A stretch of 9,030 nucleotides of DNA from Bacillota bacterium. GTDB taxonomy: Bacteria; Bacillota; Clostridia; DSM-8532. Within the stretch, counting starts at the first letter, position 1. Each line of letters opens with the position of its first letter. Of the stretch, positions 1 through 4,692 are shown piece after piece. The stretch covers positions 1-9,030 of the forward strand of contig JAEYPI010000192.1 in the NCBI GenBank assembly GCA_023410885.1, read 5' to 3'. The notes beneath the pieces are model-generated. The model made no database searches and was not told the origin of the DNA. It saw nothing but the letters and a program-made list of their open reading frames with translations. The position numbers were made by a program, and so were the translations under genes.

Positions 1-2
1 CC

Positions 3-422
3 TTAAAGATAGCCCAGCTCACGATCTGCTGTCTGAAAAGGACAATCAACCGGGTTATCCATATAAACACGCCCTAAAAGATTGACCACTGCCAGCCGCA
101 TACCTTTTTTTTCTAATACGAGGCGCCCCTTTCCGGGCACACCCTTTGGATAGTTGGCGGGCCTGATGATTTTAATGCCGGAATCGATGATGTTCAGTAT
201 TTCCTTTCGGGCCCAAGTATGATTTCCCATAGTAATAGCATCTATACCGGAATCAAAAATATCTTGTGATGTATTGTAGCTGATGCCCTTCCCACCTGCT
301 GCGTTCTCACCGTTTGCAATACAGAAATCAGGCTCGTAGATTTTCTTCAGCTCAGGCATCCTGGCTTTCAGTGTTTCTCTTCCATATTCTCCGAATACAT
401 CACCAACAAAAAGGATCTTCAA
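3..422 (-). CDS. ymdB: YmdB/TIGR00282-family metallophosphoesterase, N-terminal part, stops early at window edge
   Basis: The 139 visible residues match the N-terminal half of the YmdB family of binuclear-metal phosphodiesterases. In Bacillus these hydrolyse 2',3'-cyclic nucleotides and influence biofilm and motility decisions. Visible metal and active-site motifs are GDVFG (Asp8), NGEN (Glu39) and GNHTW (Asn67, His68), at the same numbers I recall for B. subtilis YmdB. The start is TTG; a GAGAGGAAG ribosome site at 430-438 supports it, and MKILFVGDVFG is the normal family N-terminus. It follows rny, a pairing conserved in many Firmicutes. The family is usually about 260 residues, but this frame ends ...RELGYL then TAA at positions 5-3. 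The C-terminal histidine ligands would therefore be missing. The bases there read CTT TAA GG; dropping one T, or a +1 shift, would read Leu-Lys and continue. This could be a real truncation, a sequencing error, or frameshifting. Family assignment is firm; integrity is not. Confidence 0.88.
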   Translation of the reverse strand: MKILFVGDVFGEYGRETLKARMPELKKIYEPDFCIANGENAAGGKGISYNTSQDIFDSGIDAITMGNHTWARKEILNIIDSGIKIIRPANYPKGVPGKGRLVLEKKGMRLAVVNLLGRVYMDNPVDCPFQTADRELGYL

Positions 423-429
423 TTAAATT

Positions 430-438
430 CTTCCTCTC
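430..438 (-). promoter_or_regulatory. Ribosome binding site of ymdB (TTG start)
   Basis: On the minus strand GAGAGGAAG lies 7 nt upstream of the TTG start codon at 422-420. No ATG or GTG in the same frame is better placed, so this site decides the TTG start. Confidence 0.6.
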
Positions 439-457
439 AATAGTTGGAACCTAGCAT

Positions 458-575
458 ACAGGTGCGTACCTATGGTACGCACCCGTAAGCCTAAGCCCAT
501 TAATAGAGGTGCGGTATCGCACCACAAGCCTCGACCCATTAATAGAGGTGCGATCTCGCACCACAAGCCTCGACC
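458..575. repeat. Three tandem hairpin-bearing repeats between rny and ymdB
   Basis: Three imperfect units stand head to tail in the rny-ymdB gap. Units at 505-543 and 544-575 repeat with a 39-bp period and differ mainly in the hairpin tip (GTAT versus ATCT). The unit starting at 458 is 8 bp longer. Each unit holds an inverted repeat with arms GGTGCG and CGCACC: 461-483 (arms extended to 10 bp, loop TAT), 508-523 and 547-562. The flanks CCCATTAATAGAGG and ACAAGCCTCGACC are shared between units, degenerate in the first. In the minus-strand transcript these would form consecutive stem-loops between the rny terminator and the ymdB ribosome site. I do not recognise the family. It resembles small palindromic intergenic repeats in general layout only. 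Each unit also has a weak TTGTGG-16-TATTAA promoter-like pair on the minus strand. Confidence 0.85.
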
Positions 576-578
576 TGC

Positions 579-611
579 AAAAACCACAGGAAGCGTTTTC
601 ACGCTTCCTGT
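579..611 (-). terminator. Rho-independent terminator of rny
   Basis: A perfect 10-bp inverted repeat has arms ACAGGAAGCG (586-595) and CGCTTCCTGT (602-611) around a 6-nt loop. On the minus strand it is followed by GG and five T (583-579). The stem begins 6 nt after the rny stop codon. There is no T-run on the other side, so it acts on minus-strand transcription only. Confidence 0.9.
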
Positions 612-617
612 AAACGA

Positions 618-2213
618 CTATTTTGCAAATTCCACGGCTCTCGTTTCTCTGATGATGTGAACCTTAATTTGTCCGGGATAGTCCATCTCATTTTCAATTC
701 GTTTAACAATGTCTCGAGCTACCATGATCATGCTGTCATCATTAACAAGATCTGGCTTGACCATGATACGAACCTCACGTCCAGCCTGGATAGCGAAGGA
801 TTTATCAACCTCAGGGAAGGTATTTGCGATCTCTTCCAGCTTTTGCAGACGCTTAACATAGGTCTCCAGTGTTTCTCTTCTGGCACCTGGTCTTGCGCCT
901 GAAACAGCATCCGCTGCCTGAACCAGGACAGCTATGATTGTGGTTGCCTCCACATCGCCATGGTGAGCCATGACGGCATGAATGACATCTTCGCTTTCTT
1001 TATACTTTTTACAAATGTCAGCACCGATGGTAACATGGGTTCCTTCCACCTCGTGGTCAATAGCCTTGCCTATATCATGTAATAGACCTGCTCGTTTTGC
1101 CAACGTCACGTCCTCACCGAGTTCGGCTGCCATAAGTCCTGCAAGGTGGGAGACTTCAATGGAGTGTTGTAGAACATTCTGTCCGTAGCTCGTTCTGTAC
1201 TTGAGCTTACCAAGAAGCTTGATAATCTCGGGATTCAAGCCATGAACACCTGTTTCAAAGGTAGCGCGGTCACCTTCCTCACGGATGGTATTATCAACTT
1301 CCTTACGCGCTTTTTCCACCATTTCCTCAATACGGGCTGGGTGAATTCTTCCATCAATAATTAATTTTTCAAGAGTAATACGAGCAACCTCTCGTCTGAT
1401 CGGATCAAATCCTGACAATATAACGGCTTCAGGTGTATCATCGATAATCAAATCTATTCCTGTAAGCGTCTCAAGAGTCCTGATGTTACGACCCTCTCTT
1501 CCAATAATTCTGCCCTTCATTTCATCATTGGGCAGAGCCACCACTGAAACCGTAATCTCCGATGCATGATCGGCAGCACATCGTTGAATGGCCGTCGAAA
1601 GCACTTCCTTGGATTTACGATTAGCTTCTTCCTTTGCGCGCTCATAGATGTCCTTGACCATGATGGCTGCTTCGTGCTTGACTTCACCCTCAATATTACT
1701 TAGAAGGTATTGTTTTGCTTCCTCAACAGACAAACCGGAGATACTTTCCAGCTTTTCAATTTGCTTTTTGTAGAGTTCCTCTGTCTCGGCCTGTCTTATC
1801 TCGATTTCTCGAATTTGCTTATTTAGTGATTCTTCCTTTTTCTCTAGGGTATCCATCTTCTTTTCAAGGGTCTCATCCTTTTGTTGCAGCCTTCTCTCCG
1901 TACGTTGGATTTCGGTTCTGCGTTCACGGACTTCCCTTTCAATTTCTACCCTGCTTTTGTGAATCTCCTCACGTGCTTCGATTAAGGCATCACGTTTTTT
2001 TCTCTCTGCAACTTTCTCAGCTTCACTTACAATACGCTGGCTTTCCTTTTCTGCACTCTCAAACTCTGCCTCTGCCACACGTTTTCTATGTTCAACTCCC
2101 TTTCGGAAGGATATAAGTGAACTAATCAATGCTACGATAAGTCCAATAATTAATCCAATAATAATAGAAAATAAGTCGATCTTACTCACCTCCTTCGGCT
2201 TTTGTTGTTCCAT
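618..2213 (-). CDS. rny: Ribonuclease Y, membrane-anchored endoribonuclease
   Basis: RNase Y starts mRNA turnover in many Gram-positive bacteria by cutting inside transcripts, and works at the cytoplasmic membrane. The 531-residue product has the full family layout. A transmembrane helix spans about residues 13-36. A long charged coiled coil spans about 40-175. A KH RNA-binding domain lies near 222-285 with the GxxG loop in IIGREGRN. The HD metal-dependent nuclease domain, about 345-440, has His379-Asp380 in LLHDIGK and a second HHGD at 417-420. The C-terminal domain is intact. The ATG at 2213 gives an 11-residue polar extension (MEQQKPKEVSK) before the helix and has no ribosome site. A near-perfect AAGGAGGTGA (2195-2186) lies inside that extension, 5 nt before an in-frame ATC at 2180-2178. 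Start at ATC would give the more typical short N-terminus, DLFSIIIG after the first residue. It has its own promoter and terminator, and ymdB follows. Confidence 0.96.
   Translation of the reverse strand: MEQQKPKEVSKIDLFSIIIGLIIGLIVALISSLISFRKGVEHRKRVAEAEFESAEKESQRIVSEAEKVAERKKRDALIEAREEIHKSRVEIEREVRERRTEIQRTERRLQQKDETLEKKMDTLEKKEESLNKQIREIEIRQAETEELYKKQIEKLESISGLSVEEAKQYLLSNIEGEVKHEAAIMVKDIYERAKEEANRKSKEVLSTAIQRCAADHASEITVSVVALPNDEMKGRIIGREGRNIRTLETLTGIDLIIDDTPEAVILSGFDPIRREVARITLEKLIIDGRIHPARIEEMVEKARKEVDNTIREEGDRATFETGVHGLNPEIIKLLGKLKYRTSYGQNVLQHSIEVSHLAGLMAAELGEDVTLAKRAGLLHDIGKAIDHEVEGTHVTIGADICKKYKESEDVIHAVMAHHGDVEATTIIAVLVQAADAVSGARPGARRETLETYVKRLQKLEEIANTFPEVDKSFAIQAGREVRIMVKPDLVNDDSMIMVARDIVKRIENEMDYPGQIKVHIIRETRAVEFAK
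2186..2195 (-). promoter_or_regulatory. Strong Shine-Dalgarno inside the 5' end of rny
   Basis: The minus strand reads AAGGAGGTGA within codons 7-10 of the ATG-started frame. There is no in-frame ATG, GTG or TTG at proper distance after it; the codon at the right distance is ATC (2180-2178). The GTG in this motif is too close to serve as its start. A short overlapping frame (ATG at 2223, TAA at 2184-2182) ends one base before the ATC. Confidence 0.6.
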
Positions 2214-2239
2214 ACGAATTCATTATCAATAAAGCAATA

Positions 2240-2274
2240 AATGGCACTAAAAAATATGCACACGAAATGCCATT
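2240..2274 (-). promoter_or_regulatory. Stem-loop at the predicted 5' end of the rny leader
   Basis: The minus-strand arms AATGGCA (2274-2268 read on the complement) and TGCCATT (2246-2240) pair over 7 bp with a 21-nt loop, starting about 2 nt after the predicted transcription start. The same 5' arm can instead pair imperfectly with TGCAT in the loop, which is followed by a run of six T (2256-2251), a weak terminator-like fold. The two folds exclude each other. Stems are short, so the regulatory meaning is inference. Confidence 0.4.
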
Positions 2275-2282
2275 ATGGAACT

Positions 2283-2311
2283 ATTGTATACAGTTTTAAA
2301 TTTCATGTCAA
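2283..2311 (-). promoter_or_regulatory. Sigma-A promoter of rny
   Basis: The minus strand has a perfect -35 TTGACA (2311-2306), a 17-bp spacer and -10 TACAAT (2288-2283, 5 of 6). Predicted start is near 2276, giving a leader of about 60 nt to the ATG of rny. The -35 lies 6 nt past the folD stop, so rny can be transcribed independently of folD. Confidence 0.82.
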
Positions 2312-2317
2312 GAAAGC

Positions 2318-3178
2318 CTATCGTTTTTGTGCATCACGCATTTTATATGCCTTAATTGTATTCTTTAAGAGCATGGCTCTGGTCATGGGACCTACACCAC
2401 CGGGTACCGGTGTTATGGCTGACGCGACTTCACAAACCTCTGAAAAAGCCACATCCCCCGTCATGCCACCATCAGCGGTTCGATTTATACCCACATCTAT
2501 AACGATGGCCCCTTCTTTAACATAATCCTTAGTAATAAAATGGGCCTTCCCGATAGCCGCTATCAGAATATCCGCTGTTTTGCAGACTTCTTTCAGGTTT
2601 TTGGTTTTTGAATGGCAGATGGTGACCGTGGCATTGGCATGGAGCATCAGCATAGACATAGGCTTGCCTACGATATTGCTTCTTCCCACTATGACGCAGT
2701 TTTTACCCGCTATTTCAATACCGGCATCCTTTATTAGCTCCATCACACCTGCAGGCGTACAGGGTGCAAAAATTAAATTTCCAATCATAAGTTCGCCAAC
2801 ATTATAGGGATGAAAGGTGTCCACATCTTTTAAAGGGCTGATTCTTCTTATGACCTTCCCTTCATCCAAGTGCTTAGGGATAGGTAGCTGAACCAATATA
2901 CCGTCCACGGCCTGATCTGCGTTAAGTGCATCAATCAGCTCAAGAAGCTGCTCCTCCTTTGTTTCCTCAGGCAGGGCATATTCAAAGGATCTGATGCCTA
3001 CTTCTTCGCAATCCCGTCTTTTGTTATTCACATAACTTCTGGAAGCCGGGTCATTCCCGACAATAACCACCGCAAGGCCCGGTGCTCTATCCTCTGATGC
3101 AAAGGCCTGAACCTCCTGCCTCATGGCTTCCTTCATCCTTTTGGCCAGATCTTTACCGTTTAATAATGTATAAGCCAT
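2318..3178 (-). CDS. folD: FolD bifunctional methylenetetrahydrofolate dehydrogenase/cyclohydrolase
   Basis: FolD interconverts 5,10-methylene-, 5,10-methenyl- and 10-formyl-tetrahydrofolate with NADP, supplying one-carbon units for purines and formyl-methionine in the cytoplasm. In acetogens it also serves the Wood-Ljungdahl pathway. The 286 residues match the usual length. The catalytic region is SYVNNKRRDCEE with Tyr49 and Lys53. QLPIP at 97-101 and KDVDTFHPYNVG at about 117-128 line the folate site. The nucleotide-binding loop is VGRSNIVGKP (164-173), and ITPVPGGVGPMT (255-266) is the C-terminal signature. I chose ATG at 3178: it begins with the normal MAYTLLNGK and has GGAGAAG (3193-3187) 8 nt upstream. 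The longer frame from TTG at 3247 would run through the promoter. No strong terminator follows, so read-through into rny is possible. Confidence 0.96.
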   Translation of the reverse strand: MAYTLLNGKDLAKRMKEAMRQEVQAFASEDRAPGLAVVIVGNDPASRSYVNNKRRDCEEVGIRSFEYALPEETKEEQLLELIDALNADQAVDGILVQLPIPKHLDEGKVIRRISPLKDVDTFHPYNVGELMIGNLIFAPCTPAGVMELIKDAGIEIAGKNCVIVGRSNIVGKPMSMLMLHANATVTICHSKTKNLKEVCKTADILIAAIGKAHFITKDYVKEGAIVIDVGINRTADGGMTGDVAFSEVCEVASAITPVPGGVGPMTRAMLLKNTIKAYKMRDAQKR

Positions 3179-3186
3179 ATACAAAG

Positions 3187-3193
3187 CTTCTCC
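3187..3193 (-). promoter_or_regulatory. Ribosome binding site of folD
   Basis: GGAGAAG on the minus strand, 8 nt before the ATG at 3178, fixes the folD start against the longer TTG-started frame. Confidence 0.7.
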
Positions 3194-3217
3194 ATTCAAG
3201 TTATTTTTACCATATTC

Positions 3218-3247
3218 AGTGTAAAACAATACCATTCCCCATGTCAA
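3218..3247 (-). promoter_or_regulatory. Probable sigma-A promoter of folD
   Basis: The minus strand has a perfect TTGACA (3247-3242), an 18-bp spacer and TACACT (3223-3218, 4 of 6). Predicted start is near 3211, giving a leader of about 33 nt containing the folD ribosome site. It lies after the ddh terminator, so folD is separately transcribed. Confidence 0.65.
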
Positions 3248-3320
3248 TTAGAGACAGGGAGATGAGGGTATTCCCCTATATAATAGAGTATAAGGATCTA
3301 TATTGTAAGCGTATAAAGCT

Positions 3321-3355
3321 AAAAACAGGCTGACTATAAAAAGCAGCCTGTTTTT
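3321..3355 (-). terminator. Rho-independent terminator of ddh
   Basis: A perfect 12-bp inverted repeat has arms AAAAACAGGCTG (3321-3332) and CAGCCTGTTTTT (3344-3355) with an 11-nt loop. It begins about 22 nt after the ddh stop. The T-run (3325-3321 on the minus strand) forms the U-tract. The structure is symmetrical and could also stop plus-strand transcription. Confidence 0.92.
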
Positions 3356-3377
3356 CAAATATAAAGGGATTAATCTG

Positions 3378-4370
3378 TTACAGCAGTTCTTTTCTAAGCT
3401 CTTCGGGGGACTTGGGAGACAAGTAACCAACCGGAATATCAAAAACAGTCACGGCACCTGTTCGTCCTTCACTGTTAAGCTTCGCTACAGCCCGGGCATA
3501 GGCCACAAGGGCACTGCTGGTAAACTCAGGATTGCTGTCAAGCTTCAATGAAAACTCAACAATGTGTTGATTCTCAAGGTTCTCACCCGTCCTGCCGCTT
3601 CTGATGACAAATCCACCGTGGGGCATGCGGCTATGGCTGCACTTGAGCTCATCCTCAGAGATAAAGTGTACGATGGTATTATAATCTGAGAAATAATTGG
3701 GCATTTCTTTGATGGTCCTTTCAATCAGATCCTTATCGGCACCTTCCTCAGCCACAACAAAGCACTCGCGAAGATGCTTTTCCCGTGTGGTCAGCTCAGG
3801 GTCCTCTCCATTTCTTACACGATTGACAGCCTCTTCAATGGGCACCGTATATTGAATGGCATTTTTAACACCCTTAATGCGTCGAATGGCATCTGAATGA
3901 CCTTGGCTTACGCCTTTACCCCAGAAGGTGTAATCCTTGCTTACGGGGAGTATGGCCCCAGTATACATGCGATTAAGCGAAAACAGGCCGGGGTCCCAAC
4001 CGATTGAAATAGCAGCCGTTTTACCCGCAGCCTTTGCCGCTTGATCCACAGCAGAAAAATACTCCGGTATTTTAGCGTGGGTGTCAAAGGAATCGACACA
4101 ATTGAAAAGACGGGCAAATTGAGGTCCCTGTTGGGGAAGATCAGTGGCTGATCCGCCACAGAGAATCATAACGTCAATTTTATCTTTATATTGCTCAGCA
4201 TCATTGATATTTACGACCTTCACACCTTTGGTAACGGTATTGACGCTTTCAGGTGCGCGTCTTGTAAAAATCGCCTCAAGTTTCATATCCGGGCTCTGTA
4301 AAAGAGATAATTCAACCCCTCTGCCGAGATTGCCATAACCGAGAATTCCTATCCTTATCGCCTTTGACAT
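3378..4370 (-). CDS. ddh: meso-Diaminopimelate dehydrogenase
   Basis: This enzyme makes meso-2,6-diaminopimelate from L-tetrahydrodipicolinate, ammonia and NADPH in one reversible step. It bypasses the succinyl or acetyl branches and feeds lysine and peptidoglycan synthesis. The 330 residues are close to the about 320 of the Corynebacterium enzyme and follow it block by block. The N-terminal dinucleotide loop is GYGNLG (11-16). Other shared blocks are CGGSATD, IGWDPGLFSLNR (near 123), FWGKGVSQGHSDA (149-161, the signature of this family) and MPHGG (249-253, substrate pocket). I chose ATG at 4370 because GGGAGGT (4383-4377) lies 6 nt upstream. The alternative GTG at 4385 overlaps that ribosome site, adds five residues and is unlikely. 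The gene stands alone between its own promoter region and terminator, with no other lysine gene in view. Confidence 0.95.
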   Translation of the reverse strand: MSKAIRIGILGYGNLGRGVELSLLQSPDMKLEAIFTRRAPESVNTVTKGVKVVNINDAEQYKDKIDVMILCGGSATDLPQQGPQFARLFNCVDSFDTHAKIPEYFSAVDQAAKAAGKTAAISIGWDPGLFSLNRMYTGAILPVSKDYTFWGKGVSQGHSDAIRRIKGVKNAIQYTVPIEEAVNRVRNGEDPELTTREKHLRECFVVAEEGADKDLIERTIKEMPNYFSDYNTIVHFISEDELKCSHSRMPHGGFVIRSGRTGENLENQHIVEFSLKLDSNPEFTSSALVAYARAVAKLNSEGRTGAVTVFDIPVGYLSPKSPEELRKELL

Positions 4371-4376
4371 GGATGT

Positions 4377-4383
4377 ACCTCCC
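4377..4383 (-). promoter_or_regulatory. Ribosome binding site of ddh
   Basis: GGGAGGT on the minus strand, 6 nt before ATG at 4370. It excludes the GTG at 4385 as the start. Confidence 0.8.
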
Positions 4384-4390
4384 ACATTTA

Positions 4391-4419
4391 TCTGCTAAAT
4401 CCGTTAGGATTTAGTCAGA
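4391..4419 (-). promoter_or_regulatory. Palindrome at the ddh transcription start, operator or leader hairpin
   Basis: The plus strand has CTAAATCC (4395-4402), a GTTA spacer, then GGATTTAG (4407-4414): a perfect 8-bp inverted repeat. Outer arms TCTG (4391-4394) and CAGA (4416-4419) extend it with one unpaired T at 4415. It overlaps the +1 predicted from the proximal promoter. That placement is typical of a repressor operator; from the distal promoter it would be a complete RNA hairpin upstream of the ribosome site. There is no T-run, so it is not a terminator. Confidence 0.55.
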
Positions 4420-4450
4420 ATTATAATAAAGATCTGCTATTTATTGTTAA
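4420..4450 (-). promoter_or_regulatory. Candidate proximal promoter of ddh
   Basis: The minus strand has TTAACA (4450-4445) and a perfect -10 TATAAT (4425-4420). The 19-bp spacer is longer than ideal; a shifted TATTAT -10 would give 16 bp. Predicted start is near 4413, inside the palindrome. Confidence 0.5.
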
Positions 4451-4461
4451 CTACTCTTTTA

Positions 4462-4490
4462 AATGTACACGAAATGAAGGATTTTTTCAA
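4462..4490 (-). promoter_or_regulatory. Candidate distal promoter of ddh
   Basis: The minus strand has TTGAAA (4490-4485), a 17-bp spacer and TACATT (4467-4462, 4 of 6). Predicted start is near 4455, about 85 nt before the ddh ATG. Confidence 0.45.
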
Positions 4491-4620
4491 GTGTCTTTCA
4501 TTATTTTCTCGATTCTTTTAATGCTTCCAGCAAGAAAACGCCTGGCTTCATCTCATGCAAGTGTGTTTTTGTAACATTCTAGCCTAAATACTTTCTAAAA
4601 CAAGGTTCATTATTCTTGAT
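4491..4620. other. Rest of the ygiQ-ddh gap, no supported gene
   Basis: The gene-free gap 4371-4692 holds, in minus-strand order, the ygiQ terminator, this AT-rich stretch, two candidate ddh promoters and the palindrome. Within 4491-4620 I see no RNA gene, repeat or complete coding region. Only a short stop-bounded stretch of about 21 codons (4555-4487) reads protein-like on the minus strand, without start or ribosome site. Confidence 0.5.
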
Positions 4621-4654
4621 AAAAAATGCAACTTTAAAACTGAACAAGTTGCAT
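4621..4654 (-). terminator. Probable terminator of the ftsK-TPR-ygiQ operon
   Basis: A perfect 9-bp inverted repeat has arms ATGCAACTT (4626-4634) and AAGTTGCAT (4646-4654) with an 11-nt loop. On the minus strand it runs into a six-base T-tract (4626-4621), about 38 nt after the ygiQ stop. The stem is AT-rich, so strength is uncertain. Confidence 0.72.
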
Positions 4655-4692
4655 AATCCCGGACATTTCATATAAAGATCACTATCGAAGCT

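Noticed and set aside
458..575. Possible CRISPR array
   Set aside because: Repeats are palindromic and nearly contiguous with no unique spacers of uniform length, only three units, and no cas genes.
472..660. Plus-strand frame with a repeated 13-residue peptide (KPRPINRGA-SHH)
   Set aside because: It is the translation of the 39-bp hairpin repeats (39 is divisible by 3), then runs through the rny terminator and the end of rny. The first unit breaks the period and there is no convincing ribosome site.
1715..2116. Long plus-strand open frame opposite rny
   Set aside because: It is antisense to the highly charged coiled coil of RNase Y, whose codon bias leaves the opposite frame open; composition is not protein-like.
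3179..3247. TTG-started N-terminal extension of folD
   Set aside because: The extension overlaps the promoter and ribosome site; FolD normally begins at the ATG at 3178.
4371..4385. GTG start of ddh five codons upstream
   Set aside because: It overlaps the GGGAGGT ribosome site that serves the ATG at 4370.
4487..4555. Minus-strand stretch of 21 codons beginning DEARRFLAG and ending KIMKDT, bounded by stops
   Set aside because: It reads like the end of a protein, but it has no start, no ribosome site and no recognisable family. A decayed gene fragment cannot be distinguished from chance.
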